Origin: JAZKFT01 sp965246935
GTDB taxonomy: Bacteria; Bacteroidota; Bacteroidia; Chitinophagales; Chitinophagaceae
Length of the DNA: 64,000 bases
Direction of reading: 5' to 3'
Assembly: GCA_965246935.1 (NCBI GenBank)
Contig: CBDFGC010000027.1
Coordinates: 3,747-67,746, forward strand
Below the pieces are notes generated by a model that did not search any database, was not told where the DNA came from, and saw nothing but the letters and a program-made list of their open reading frames with translations. Position numbers and translations under genes: made by a program. Positions 45,079 through 53,742 of the stretch are shown here, piece by piece. Each line of letters starts with the position of its first letter. Positions within the stretch are counted from its first letter, which is position 1.

Positions 45079-46542
45079 TTAGTGTTTGATGAGGCTATCC
45101 AATACAAAACTTAACTGCGGGTCGCTATTATTTTTAATATCGGCCAAAGTTAAGGAAACCGGATAGTCAGGCATCACACCCCGCCCGCCTGCTACACTTT
45201 TTTGTAACGAAAACGCTGCATGCACTACCGGTACATTCAATCGTATATGGGAATGCGGAAGTTCGTACGTAAGTACATGAAAACTGTTGGTAGTACTGCC
45301 ACTGCCACCCGTTTCGCTGCCAACAATGGCAGCCCGGCCTTCGTCCTGCAACAGGGCCGCAAAATAAGAGGCAGCCGACTGAACATTGGTATTGGTAATG
45401 ACATACACTTTGCCTTTGAAGGTTTGGGCAGCAGCATATTTCGTTTCATTATCGGCATACTGGCGTACGCTGCGTCCCCGGGATCGGTGGTCGAAGGTGG
45501 AATCAATAGACGCCTGGATGCCCTCTATATCGTTCTCACCTTTTGCCAGGTAGGGCGTAAAAGGAATACGGTTGAAAACGGTATAGGCACTTTTAAATTC
45601 CTTCCATTCCTGCCGGCGGGTAAGATAACCGTACAGGTAAAACATATCGTGGAAATTGCCACCGGTATTATTACGCAGGTCTATCACCAGGTTTTTGATA
45701 TCAGGCGAATGCTGCAATAAACGAAATGAATTTTTTACAAAACGGGTAAAGGCCCTGTCGGCACTATAAGTATCGTATCCAAACGTGTAAATCGTCATAA
45801 TAGCAGTATTGATAGAGTCCGCTATTTCCATATCATAATTTACATCTTCTGCAAAATAATAGAAACGGTTACTAAAGTTATGATCCAGTGCATCCGCATA
45901 GGTGTCTGCTGCTATTCTTGCCTGCCGCACAGCATTATCATCATCCGTTTTATATTTAATTATAAAGGACGGTACTGCCCCCCTCAGCAAAAAATAATTC
46001 ATGGCAAAATCCCAAACACCTTCTTCCTGCTGATACAAGGTATTAAAACCATCCACCGGTTCGTACTTCCATAGCTTTGGAAGCAGTTTATCTGTTTTCT
46101 CTTTATTAATTGATATAATTTCGGCTCCCAGTGGTATTTCGTAGCTCGTGCTGTTTACAATCAGCCGGTTATCAATTACCGTGAGTGGAATGGGAAAGAA
46201 TCCGTTTAGTTTTCGGATAGAATCGGATAGCGTAGATGGTAAAAACAGACTGGTATGCCCGCAATGAATGTTATTAACCAGCGGCACCAGGCGGTTGTAA
46301 AAGCTAAGAGCATTATCGTTATTACGCAACAGGTTGTAGACGCTGTCAAACTGCCGGTCAACACTTGCTTTGCCTTGGTACTGGTATAGCCCCGGGTGTA
46401 CACTTTCCAGTATCATTCGAAAGTAAGTAAAATCCTCCTTTAGTTCTTTTGCAGGCAGTTCCGCATCCAAAAAAGAGGAAGGTTTTTCCTTACAACCACT
46501 TACTAATACCCCAAAAAGAAATAAGAGAAAGACTACACGCAT
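45079..46542 (-). CDS. S41-family peptidase, lipoprotein
   Basis: A 487-residue C-terminal-processing-type protease. The N-terminus is a lipoprotein signal (about 1-17, lipobox LVSG-C), so it is membrane anchored outside the cytoplasm. A PDZ-like or N-terminal domain spans about 35-260. The catalytic domain has LVIDLRNNTGGNFHDMF, the proposed nucleophile S389 in TNTNVQSAASYFA, and IVGSETGGSGS. The usual Lys follows the Ser by some residues in related proteins and is not certain here. Its link with manC may only be transcriptional. The 205 bases upstream hold no gene. Confidence 0.88.
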   Translation of the reverse strand: MRVVFLLFLFGVLVSGCKEKPSSFLDAELPAKELKEDFTYFRMILESVHPGLYQYQGKASVDRQFDSVYNLLRNNDNALSFYNRLVPLVNNIHCGHTSLFLPSTLSDSIRKLNGFFPIPLTVIDNRLIVNSTSYEIPLGAEIISINKEKTDKLLPKLWKYEPVDGFNTLYQQEEGVWDFAMNYFLLRGAVPSFIIKYKTDDDNAVRQARIAADTYADALDHNFSNRFYYFAEDVNYDMEIADSINTAIMTIYTFGYDTYSADRAFTRFVKNSFRLLQHSPDIKNLVIDLRNNTGGNFHDMFYLYGYLTRRQEWKEFKSAYTVFNRIPFTPYLAKGENDIEGIQASIDSTFDHRSRGRSVRQYADNETKYAAAQTFKGKVYVITNTNVQSAASYFAALLQDEGRAAIVGSETGGSGSTTNSFHVLTYELPHSHIRLNVPVVHAAFSLQKSVAGGRGVMPDYPVSLTLADIKNNSDPQLSFVLDSLIKH

Positions 46543-46747
46543 GTACCGGCTGACGATTTTTTATCCTGACAACAAATAGGGTGAGAATGCTGCGAAAGGG
46601 TTTTACCAAAATAGGGCCGGAATGGGAAATTTTGGTATAGAAATCAGGACCTGCCTGCCGGTAGGCAAGACTTATAGTTTATTTGTCGGGGAGCAATATT
46701 TATAACTTAAAATTACGGGGTAATCTTGCTTTGTGTGCCCATTAGAA

Positions 46748-46921
46748 TTATTTACCAGACTTAATCTTTTTTATTTGCTCTGACACGTTCATATTTTCGC
46801 ACATCTTATTGGCCCTGGCAAGCTTTTCCGGGAACAGGATTATATCCTTGTATTTATCTAGTTCAGGATTGTAGCGTACAATAGGTTCAAACGGGTTCTT
46901 AACTTTTTCGGCTGTTTTCAT
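46748..46921 (-). CDS. Small protein (57 aa) partner of the DUF6934 gene
   Basis: A 57-residue basic protein: MKTAEKVKNPFEPIVRYNPE, then DKYKDIILFPEKLARANKMC and a Lys-rich end. It begins eight bases after the DUF6934 stop and clearly belongs to the same transcript. No function is known to me. The pairing of a small charged protein with a DUF6934 protein has the shape of a toxin-antitoxin unit, but nothing proves that. It is too short for usual gene-length cut-offs. Confidence 0.65.
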   Translation of the reverse strand: MKTAEKVKNPFEPIVRYNPELDKYKDIILFPEKLARANKMCENMNVSEQIKKIKSGK

Positions 46922-46929
46922 AATGCAAT

Positions 46930-47376
46930 TTAATAAATTTTTCTTTGTGCAACAAATCCATCATAATCTACACCTTTTTCATAACGGAATAGTTCATTTT
47001 TAATCTGTCCAAATAAGTGAAATGTTTCCTGAATTTCTTTTATATATTGGTTAATGCCCATGCGGTAGAGCCTTGTTCTTGCTTTTGTGCTACTACTTGC
47101 ATAAACAGTAATATTTGGGTAATGGTCAAGAAACAGGTACACAGCCGATACTACAGTAGCTAATATTTTTTCCGTATCGCCGTTATCAGAAACAGCTAAA
47201 TCGTCAATTCCGCCCGTTTTGGGATCAACATCGCCAAAAGCCAGATTGTATAATTTAGATTCTATCATCGGCTGAAACTTAATTTGTTTATGGATAGCGC
47301 CTTTTGGTCCTTGGCTAACAAAGTCAAAGGTTGTTAAACTCCTGTCTGCTTCTAATTCGTACTTTTCAATCTGCAT
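46930..47376 (-). CDS. DUF6934-family protein
   Basis: A 148-residue protein starting MQIEKYELEADRSLTTFDFV, with FGDVDPKTGGIDDLAVSDNG in the middle and VYASSSTKARTRLYRMGINQ near residue 95, features I associate with DUF6934, found almost only in Bacteroidota. The function is unknown. It has no signal or membrane segment. It is the first gene of a two-gene unit with the 57-residue protein. The 180 bases up to the kdsD stop (47377-47556) hold nothing else. An abortive-infection or toxin-type role is only a guess from gene size and context. Confidence 0.72.
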   Translation of the reverse strand: MQIEKYELEADRSLTTFDFVSQGPKGAIHKQIKFQPMIESKLYNLAFGDVDPKTGGIDDLAVSDNGDTEKILATVVSAVYLFLDHYPNITVYASSSTKARTRLYRMGINQYIKEIQETFHLFGQIKNELFRYEKGVDYDGFVAQRKIY

Positions 47377-47556
47377 ATTGTATCAACTTGATTCGCTTGT
47401 AGTATCCTTTCTCAATTTTGAAAGCCTTATTATCTATGTCTGTGAAGTAGGTTCTGATGATTGAACCTGATCAACGGAAACTGAAAATAAAGTGGTAAGG
47501 TTTAAACCTATCACTCCAAACCTTACAATCAAAAATCACAAATCCTAAATCCTAAA

Positions 47557-48513
47557 TTATAGCAAACCCTCCCGGATCAAATCATGCAGGTGTAGAATAC
47601 CGGTGTACCGGTCTTCCTCTGTTACAACCAACTGGTTGATATCGTAGCGGCGCAAGGCATCAAGTGCATCAATGGCTAATTCAGTGGACGCGATGGTTTT
47701 CGGATTCCGGGAGCAAATGTCTTTTGCCAGTAGCGTTTCCAAAGATTTATTCCGTTCCAGCATCCGGCGCAGGTCGCCATCGGTAATGATGCCGTAAATG
47801 TTGCCGCTCCCTTCTACCACGACTGTAGCACCCAGCCGCTTGGCTGTCATTTCCATAATCACCTCTTTTAACGGGGCATCCGGCGCCACTTGCGGCAGTG
47901 CATTGTGTACCAGTAAATCCTTTACCTGTAGATACAATTGCCTTCCAAGCGTGCCTCCCGGATGAAACTTTGCGAAATCCTGCCCTGTAAAATTCCGTAG
48001 CCGCATCAGGCAAATGGCCAGGGCATCCCCCATTACCATTTGTGCCGTAGTGCTGCTGGTGGGGGCCAGGTCATGCGGACAGGCTTCCTGTTTGACGGTT
48101 GTATTCAAAACAATGTCGGCCTGCAAAGCAAGTTGGCTTTGCAGGTTGCCTGCGATTGCCACCAGGGGATTACCAAAACCTTTAACCAATGATACCAGTG
48201 TTTTTACTTCCGGGCTATTGCCGCTTTTACTAATGATGATAACCACATCGTCGGGCTGCACCATGCCTATATCGCCATGTATGGCATCGGCAGCATGCAG
48301 GTACATGGCAGGGGAGCCTGTACTATTAAAGGTGGCCACCATTTTTTTTGCAATAATGCCGCTTTTGCCAATACCGCTTACCACCAACCGGCCCTTGTTT
48401 TCCAATATCAGTTTTACGGCTTTCTCAAATGAAACATCTATATACGGCAGCAGGCCTAAAAGGCTATCTGCTTCTAACTGAATCGTTTGCCGGGCAATAG
48501 AAAGAATATCCAT
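47557..48513 (-). CDS. kdsD: Arabinose-5-phosphate isomerase (KdsD/KpsF/GutQ family)
   Basis: A 318-residue enzyme that converts ribulose 5-phosphate to arabinose 5-phosphate, the first step of Kdo synthesis for LPS. The SIS domain (about 30-170) includes GRLVVSGIGKSGIIAKKMVATFNSTG with the catalytic Lys, then HGDIGMVQPDDVVIIISKSG and the conserved His of EACPHDLAPTSST. Two CBS domains fill about 200-318. The length is normal. A TAnnTTTG promoter lies 17 bases before the ATG on the minus strand. Confidence 0.94.
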   Translation of the reverse strand: MDILSIARQTIQLEADSLLGLLPYIDVSFEKAVKLILENKGRLVVSGIGKSGIIAKKMVATFNSTGSPAMYLHAADAIHGDIGMVQPDDVVIIISKSGNSPEVKTLVSLVKGFGNPLVAIAGNLQSQLALQADIVLNTTVKQEACPHDLAPTSSTTAQMVMGDALAICLMRLRNFTGQDFAKFHPGGTLGRQLYLQVKDLLVHNALPQVAPDAPLKEVIMEMTAKRLGATVVVEGSGNIYGIITDGDLRRMLERNKSLETLLAKDICSRNPKTIASTELAIDALDALRRYDINQLVVTEEDRYTGILHLHDLIREGLL

Positions 48514-48529
48514 GTAAATTGTAAGGCGG

Positions 48530-48537
48530 CAAAAGTA
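48530..48537 (-). promoter_or_regulatory. Bacteroidota -7 promoter element of kdsD
   Basis: On the minus strand TACTTTTG fits TAnnTTTG exactly and lies 17 bases before the kdsD ATG. The space to recQ (48538-48882) shows no gene and no other clear signal. Confidence 0.5.
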
Positions 48538-48882
48538 ACAGATTGGAACCCGTTGTTAATTTTCTTAACAAAGCATTTCCGGGCACTTTTTATTTTTAAG
48601 GCAACGGTTAAGTATTTTCGCTACCTTGACACTTCCAAAAAGGCCAATATAAAGCAATCGTGTTTATCAGTTCCGCAACATTTTCATTCGTTCATCGCCG
48701 TTTATTGATGCACGCCCGTTTATCTATCACTTCCGTAATAAATGATTATCCTATGATTGGTGGTAACCATCGAACTGCGGATTTATTGTGCCGGCCTTTT
48801 ATAGTTATTTCAACATTTACAAAACAATTTATTTATACATAACAGGCTATGCTACAGGCAGGCCATATAGAAAATAGAGATT

Positions 48883-51210
48883 ATGGGAAAAACCGTTACC
48901 GAAAGAGCAATCAGCGCCGCTAAAGTATCCAGAGCAGCTGCCCCGAAAAATACCAAGCCTAAAAACGGAGTCGAAAAACCGTTGAAGGCTGTAGGCCGGG
49001 CATTGTGTGAGTTCACAACGCAACAGTTGTTGGAAGGCCTGCAGAAATATTTTGGTTTCCGGGCTTTTAAAGGAGAACAAATAGCCGCTATTCACAGTTT
49101 GCTTAGCGGAAAGGATACGTTTGTGATTATGCCTACCGGTGGTGGCAAAAGCCTTTGCTACCAGTTGCCTGCCATGATGTGCGATGGCGTGGCCATTATT
49201 GTAAGTCCGCTGATTGCCTTAATGAAAAACCAGGTTGATTTAATGCGGGGCTACAGCAGCAATGATAATGTGGCGCATTTTTTAAACAGTACCCTTACCA
49301 AAACGCAGCAGCGGGAAGTAAAGGACGACCTTACCAGCGGCAAAACCAAGATGCTGTTTGTAGCGCCTGAAACCATGACCAAGCAGGAAAATCTGGATTT
49401 TTTCAGCGACCTTAAAATTTCTTTTTTTGCGGTAGATGAAGCTCACTGTATCTCGGAGTGGGGCCACGACTTCAGGCCGGAATACCGCCGCCTGCGGGAA
49501 ATGATGAATGAAATCGATATTAGTATACCCGTACTGGCCGTCACTGCCACCGCTACGCCTAAAGTACAAAGCGATATTGTAAAAAACCTGGGCCTCCGGG
49601 ATCCAAATGTTTTTATTGCTTCTTTTAACCGGGGTAATCTCTATTATGAAATTCAGCCCAAAATTAAAAAAGAGCAAACGGTAAAGCATATTGTAAAATA
49701 CATTAGCCAGCATAAGGGTAAAAGTGGCATTATTTATACGCTGAACCGCAAAACCACCGAAGAACTGGCCGAACTGCTAATGGCAAACGGCATCAAAGCG
49801 GTTGCCTACCATGCCGGGCTGGATGCCAAGCTGCGTGCCGACCGCCAGGATCAGTTTTTAAATGAAGATGTGCAGGTAATTGTTGCTACCATTGCCTTTG
49901 GGATGGGTATCGACAAACCGGATATCCGCTTTGTCATCCATTTCAACATACCTAAATCTATTGAAAATTACTACCAGGAAACCGGGCGTGCCGGTAGAGA
50001 TGGGCTGGAAGGAAATTGCATATTGTACTACAGCCATAAAGATGTGGCCAAGCTGGAACACCTGATGCGGGATAAGCCTTTAAGCGAACGGGAAGTTGGT
50101 GCTCAACTTATTAGTGAAACGGTTTCATTTGCTGAAAGCAGTGTATGCCGCCGCAAAATATTACTGCATTATTTTGGCGAAGACTGGGGTGAAAAGAATT
50201 GCGGTAACTGCGATAACTGCCTGCACCCGAAAGAAAAGATTGAAGCGAAAACGGAGGTATTACAGGCACTGAAAGTTATCAGGGCACTGGACGAACGCTT
50301 TCCGATTGATTATGCCATTCATGTATTACGGGGCAGCAATACACCACAGGTAGAAATGTTCCGCCATAATAAATTAAAAGAGTTTGGTATTGGTAAGGAA
50401 CACGATGATCATTACTGGAATAGCCTGTTGCGGCAAATGCTGCTGGAAACACTTATCCGCAAAGACATTGAGGAGTATGGCCTGTTGAAATTTACAGAAA
50501 AAGGATTGGCATACGAGAAAAAACCGGCCTCCTTCCCGATTGTGCTGAATAATGTATTCGCCGATGCTTATGCCGATGATGATGAAGGGGAAAATACCAC
50601 CGGTACTGCCACTGCTGCGGATGACCGCCTGTTTGAGATGTTAAAAGATCTGCGCCACAAAGAAGCCAAAAAACGCAGCCTGCCGCCATTTGTGTTGTTT
50701 TTAGAAAACAGCCTGCAGGATATGGCCACCATGTATCCTACCACACTGGAAGAACTGGAAAAATGCCAGGGAGTAAGTAAGGGGAAAGCCATTAAGTTCG
50801 GGAAAGCTTTTGTTGAATTAATAGCCAGTTATGTAGAAGAAAATGAAATAGAAAAGCCGGATGATTTTGTGATGAAAAGCGTAGTGAATAAAAGCAATAA
50901 CAAAATTTACATCATCCAGAACGTCGATAAAAAAATACCCCTGGAAACCATTGCCCGCCATAAAGATTTACGGCTGGATGAATTGCTGGAAGAAATGGAA
51001 ACCATTGCTGCCAGTGGTACCAAATTAAAACTGGATTATGCCATTACCGAAATGCTGGACGAAGATGACCAGGACGAAGTAATTGAATACTTCCGCAGTT
51101 GCGAAACTTCGTCGCTGGACGTAGCGAAAGAAGAATTAGCCGATCTTGACCTTACCTGGGAGCAGCTAAAAATTATGCGGATTAAGTTTTTGAGTGAGTA
51201 TGGCAACTAG
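48883..51210 (+). CDS. recQ: ATP-dependent DNA helicase RecQ
   Basis: A 775-residue 3'-5' DNA helicase of recombination and repair. After a Lys/Ala-rich N-terminal extension (about 1-45) come motif I (MPTGGGKSLCYQLPA, about 83-97), the DEAH box (AVDEAHCISEWGHDF), motif III (LAVTATATPKVQ) and motif VI (ENYYQETGRAGRDG). The zinc-binding RQC domain has Cys in SVCRRKILLHYFGED and CGNCDNC. The HRDC domain is at about 580-650 (RLFEMLKDLRHKEAKKRSLP). The C-terminal 100 residues carry an additional helical tail, typical of long Bacteroidota RecQ. Confidence 0.96.
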   Translation: MGKTVTERAISAAKVSRAAAPKNTKPKNGVEKPLKAVGRALCEFTTQQLLEGLQKYFGFRAFKGEQIAAIHSLLSGKDTFVIMPTGGGKSLCYQLPAMMCDGVAIIVSPLIALMKNQVDLMRGYSSNDNVAHFLNSTLTKTQQREVKDDLTSGKTKMLFVAPETMTKQENLDFFSDLKISFFAVDEAHCISEWGHDFRPEYRRLREMMNEIDISIPVLAVTATATPKVQSDIVKNLGLRDPNVFIASFNRGNLYYEIQPKIKKEQTVKHIVKYISQHKGKSGIIYTLNRKTTEELAELLMANGIKAVAYHAGLDAKLRADRQDQFLNEDVQVIVATIAFGMGIDKPDIRFVIHFNIPKSIENYYQETGRAGRDGLEGNCILYYSHKDVAKLEHLMRDKPLSEREVGAQLISETVSFAESSVCRRKILLHYFGEDWGEKNCGNCDNCLHPKEKIEAKTEVLQALKVIRALDERFPIDYAIHVLRGSNTPQVEMFRHNKLKEFGIGKEHDDHYWNSLLRQMLLETLIRKDIEEYGLLKFTEKGLAYEKKPASFPIVLNNVFADAYADDDEGENTTGTATAADDRLFEMLKDLRHKEAKKRSLPPFVLFLENSLQDMATMYPTTLEELEKCQGVSKGKAIKFGKAFVELIASYVEENEIEKPDDFVMKSVVNKSNNKIYIIQNVDKKIPLETIARHKDLRLDELLEEMETIAASGTKLKLDYAITEMLDEDDQDEVIEYFRSCETSSLDVAKEELADLDLTWEQLKIMRIKFLSEYGN

Positions 51211-51320
51211 ATTTTTGTATTAGTGTATCTTTGAGAAAAGCAGATTCTCTTGCAAAAGCAACTGTTCTACTTTTTACAAAGTAAAAGCAGGCGGCAACTG
51301 TTCAATTCGGCACACTGATC

Positions 51321-51512
51321 ATGGAAGAAGTAGAAAATGTTCCTTTTATAAAGAAAGGCCTCAAAGGTGTTGAGTTAGCGAAAGCTGTTTTGAAAATGCA
51401 ACGTTTTATTAGTGAATACTTGACCAAAGGCGGAACAATTGAAGAATTAGAAAAAATGGGATACAAATTTGGAACACTTGATATATCAAATCTCCGGGGG
51501 CAAAAACCCTAA
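51321..51512 (+). CDS. Small helical protein upstream of DUF6169 gene
   Basis: A 63-residue acidic protein (MEEVENVPFIKKGLKGVELA, then KAVLKMQRFISEYLTKGGTI) with no known family, probably two helices. Its 3' end overlaps the DUF6169 gene by 44 bases in another frame, which means the two are a translationally coupled pair. A small regulator or antitoxin-type role is possible but not shown. Confidence 0.6.
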   Translation: MEEVENVPFIKKGLKGVELAKAVLKMQRFISEYLTKGGTIEELEKMGYKFGTLDISNLRGQKP

Positions 51513-51957
51513 GGAATATGAATTTACTACAAAAGCAGGCATTACTTATGCCTGCTATTTTATTTTAGCAGAAAACCTATTTAGCGATTACACTGATGTA
51601 GCTTCTGTTTTCTATCTTTTTAATTTAGATGTAAAGACTGGCAATGCAAGAAAACAGGCACCAGATGAAGCTATTGGCAATACCGTTACTTTCATTATTG
51701 AAGGCTTTTTACTTCAGCATACTTCAGCGGTTGTTTATGTCTGCGATTCTTCAGATGAACGACAATACCTGCGCAAACGTAAATTCGATATCTGGTTTGA
51801 TCGGTTCACAAGCAGTAAAATTTTGAAGATAGATAGCAGCATTGAATCTGAGGATTATGTGGTTCTAAACACATTACTTGTTTCTCGACAACATCCACTA
51901 CTCGAAAGTATCATTGCGGCATTTATTTCTTTCAATGACACTTTGAAGAATAAATAG
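51469..51957 (+). CDS. DUF6169-family protein
   Basis: A 162-residue protein of a Bacteroidota-specific family. The core EYEFTTKAGITYACYFILAE, then YLFNLDVKTGNARKQAPDEA, and a C-terminal QLLRKRKFD-like region with FDRFTSS are the parts I recognise. The function is unknown. TTG at 51469 is the only start codon after the upstream in-frame stop (51448), so the gene opens inside the preceding small gene, and translational coupling is likely. It ends eight bases before murI. Confidence 0.68.
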   Translation: MEHLIYQISGGKNPKEYEFTTKAGITYACYFILAENLFSDYTDVASVFYLFNLDVKTGNARKQAPDEAIGNTVTFIIEGFLLQHTSAVVYVCDSSDERQYLRKRKFDIWFDRFTSSKILKIDSSIESEDYVVLNTLLVSRQHPLLESIIAAFISFNDTLKNK

Positions 51958-51965
51958 ATATCTCT

Positions 51966-52784
51966 TTGACTAACCCCATCGGTATTTTTGATAGTGGCTA
52001 TGGTGGCCTAACCGTTTTTAAGAGCATTGCTGGCAGGCTTCCGCAATACGACTATATCTATCTCGGCGATAATGCCCGTGCCCCCTATGGATCCCGTTCC
52101 TTTGAAACAGTTTACCAGTATACCTTAGAAGCCGTACAATGGTTTTTTGCACAAGACTGCCCGTTGGTAATACTGGCCTGCAATACGGCATCCGCCAAAG
52201 CCCTGCGAACCATTCAGCAAAAAGATTTACCCCGCTTGGCTCCTGATAACCGGGTATTGGGCGTTATCCGGCCAACAGCCGAAGTGATTGGCCAATATAC
52301 CAATATGCAAAAAGTTGGGATTTTAGGAACAACCGGTACTGTAAAATCAGGTTCCTATCCCATCGAAATACAGAAGTTTTATCCACAGGTACAGGTTTTT
52401 CAGGAAGCTTGCCCCCTTTGGGTTCCGCTCATTGAAAATGGCGAGCATGAATCTCCGGGTGCAGATTATTTTATTCAAAAACATATCAACCAGCTTTTAC
52501 AGCAATCACCAGCTATTGATACCATTCTGCTGGCCTGCACACACTACCCGCTTCTGGAAAATAAGATCCGGCAGTATTTGCCCGAAAACACCCGGTTGCT
52601 TTCACAGGGCGAAATTGTAGCAGCCAGTTTAGCGGATTACCTGCAACGGCATCCGGAGATGGAAAGCCGGATTAGCCAAAGTCAAAACATGCAGTTTTAT
52701 ACCACGGATAATGCAGTTGATTTTGATACTCATGCAGCGCTGTTTTTTGGAAAACCGGTACAAGCGAAGCAGGTGAATTTGTAA
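51966..52784 (+). CDS. murI: Glutamate racemase
   Basis: A 272-residue enzyme that makes D-glutamate for peptidoglycan. The N-terminal GIFDSGYGGLTV carries the catalytic Asp/Ser, the first catalytic Cys is C72 (ILACNTASA) and the second C191 (LLACTHYPLLE). The order and length are typical. TTG at 51966 gives the expected start MTNPIGIFDSGYGG; Bacteroidota often use TTG without a Shine-Dalgarno site. It is followed by the rpmH promoter. Confidence 0.95.
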   Translation: MTNPIGIFDSGYGGLTVFKSIAGRLPQYDYIYLGDNARAPYGSRSFETVYQYTLEAVQWFFAQDCPLVILACNTASAKALRTIQQKDLPRLAPDNRVLGVIRPTAEVIGQYTNMQKVGILGTTGTVKSGSYPIEIQKFYPQVQVFQEACPLWVPLIENGEHESPGADYFIQKHINQLLQQSPAIDTILLACTHYPLLENKIRQYLPENTRLLSQGEIVAASLADYLQRHPEMESRISQSQNMQFYTTDNAVDFDTHAALFFGKPVQAKQVNL

Positions 52785-52823
52785 AAAAGTGAAACGTATA
52801 GCAATTTTTTCGTTGTATCCCCC

Positions 52824-52831
52824 TACTTTTG
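52824..52831 (+). promoter_or_regulatory. Bacteroidota -7 promoter element of rpmH
   Basis: TACTTTTG fits TAnnTTTG and stands about 80 bases before the rpmH ATG, as expected for a strongly expressed ribosomal gene with a leader. Confidence 0.55.
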
Positions 52832-52910
52832 CCGTCCTTTCACCAAAACGGATGCAGGTAAATGGTAACCAGCGCCTTTTGATACTACATTTTTAGAATA
52901 AAAACGCATC

Positions 52911-53066
52911 ATGAAACGTACTTTTCAACCTCATAACCGCCGCCGTAAAACAGTTCACGGCTTTCGCAAACGTATGCAAACCGCTAATGGCCGTAAGGTA
53001 TTAGCCAGCCGCCGTGCCAAAGGCCGCCACAAACTTACCGTGAGCGACGAAAGCAAACTAAAATAA
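52911..53066 (+). CDS. rpmH: 50S ribosomal protein L34
   Basis: A 51-residue, highly basic protein: MKRTFQPHNRRRKTVHGFRK, then RMQTANGRKVLASRRAKGRH and a short tail (LTVSDESKLK). The opening and the GRKVLASRRAKGR core are diagnostic for L34 of the large ribosomal subunit. ATG 52911 follows an A-rich stretch. The order rpmH-rnpA-yidD is the ancient cluster also found near oriC in many bacteria, though dnaA is not in the window. It is too short for usual gene-length cut-offs. Confidence 0.97.
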   Translation: MKRTFQPHNRRRKTVHGFRKRMQTANGRKVLASRRAKGRHKLTVSDESKLK

Positions 53067-53096
53067 GCAATTGCCGGCAAGGCAACATTATATTCA

Positions 53097-53129
53097 TCAA
53101 TGCCCGGGTTTATTGCCAGGGCATTTTTG
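53097..53129 (+). terminator. Terminator-like hairpin after rpmH
   Basis: AATGCCC and GGGCATT enclose a 13-base loop and are followed by a T5 run, 30 bases after rpmH. It could partly separate rpmH from rnpA expression. Confidence 0.6.
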
Positions 53130-53137
53130 TTTAGTTA

Positions 53138-53215
53138 AAGTCGGAAAAGTCCGGAAGACGGAAAGACCGAAAGTCCAGAAGACGGAAAGTCAAAGAGTCG
53201 GCAAGACAAAAAGGA
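53138..53215. repeat. GGAAGTC-type degenerate repeats between rpmH and rnpA
   Basis: Purine-rich imperfect units of the form GTCCGGAAGACGGAAAGACC and AGTCCAGAAGACGGAAAGTC recur without exact period. They are the same family as those upstream of smc (opposite orientation) and inside rnpA. Confidence 0.55.
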
Positions 53216-53262
53216 GAATAAAAGTCAGGGAACCATTGACGATTTACGAACATCATTCGCAA

Positions 53263-53742
53263 TTGAACTTCACCTATCCGAAAGCCGAGCACCTAAAAAG
53301 CCGCAAAGCCATTGAACAGCTTTTCAAGAGCGGGCAATCATTTTTTATTTATCCATACAAGGTGGTTTATCAGATCAATAGTCCGGAAGTCCGGAAGTCC
53401 GGAAGTCCGGAAGTAGAACCCATAAATCAGCACGCCACCCCTTCGTCTAAGCTAATCACTTCCGGACTTCCCGACTTCCGGACTTTCGGTCTGCTTTCCG
53501 GTTTCGCTGTTTCTACAAAAAATTTTAAACGGGCTGTTGACCGTAACCGCATTAAACGCCTGGGCAGGGAGGCATTCCGGCTAAACAAGCACTCCCTTAC
53601 ACAGCAATTAGAAGCCAACCATCAGCAATTACAGGTGTTCTTTATATTTACAGATAAAAAATTGCCGGACTATAAACTGATTGAACCCAAAATGCAGGCT
53701 TGCCTGAAGAAGTTGGGCTGGATAGTCCGCCAAACATCATGA
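53263..53742 (+). CDS. rnpA: Ribonuclease P protein component, with an in-frame repeat insert
   Basis: RnpA binds the RNase P RNA and helps mature tRNA 5' ends. The N-terminus MNFTYPKAEHLKSRKAIEQL and the signature NFKRAVDRNRIKRLGREAF are clear. Between them (about residues 40-80) lies an extra 40-residue stretch, SPEVRKSGSPEV ... SGLPDFRTFGL, encoded by inverted GGAAGTCC repeats; normal bacterial RnpA has only a few residues here. The protein is thus about 159 residues instead of about 120. TTG 53263 gives the usual start; the frame is open further upstream to 53071 but across repeat DNA. It overlaps yidD by four bases (ATGA). Confidence 0.88.
   Translation: MNFTYPKAEHLKSRKAIEQLFKSGQSFFIYPYKVVYQINSPEVRKSGSPEVEPINQHATPSSKLITSGLPDFRTFGLLSGFAVSTKNFKRAVDRNRIKRLGREAFRLNKHSLTQQLEANHQQLQVFFIFTDKKLPDYKLIEPKMQACLKKLGWIVRQTS
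53381..53500. repeat. Palindromic GGAAGTCC repeat insert within rnpA
   Basis: The left arm is four tandem units of AGTCCGGA (53380-53415); the right arm holds the inverse (ACTTCCGGACTTCCCGACTT from 53458). They can fold into a stem of about 26 base pairs. The length keeps the rnpA reading frame open. Confidence 0.85.

Noticed and set aside
53071..53262. Longer rnpA starting at the TTG at 53071
   Set aside because: The added 64 codons cross a terminator hairpin and GGAAGTC-type repeats, and RnpA proteins normally start near the FTYPKAEHL-like segment.
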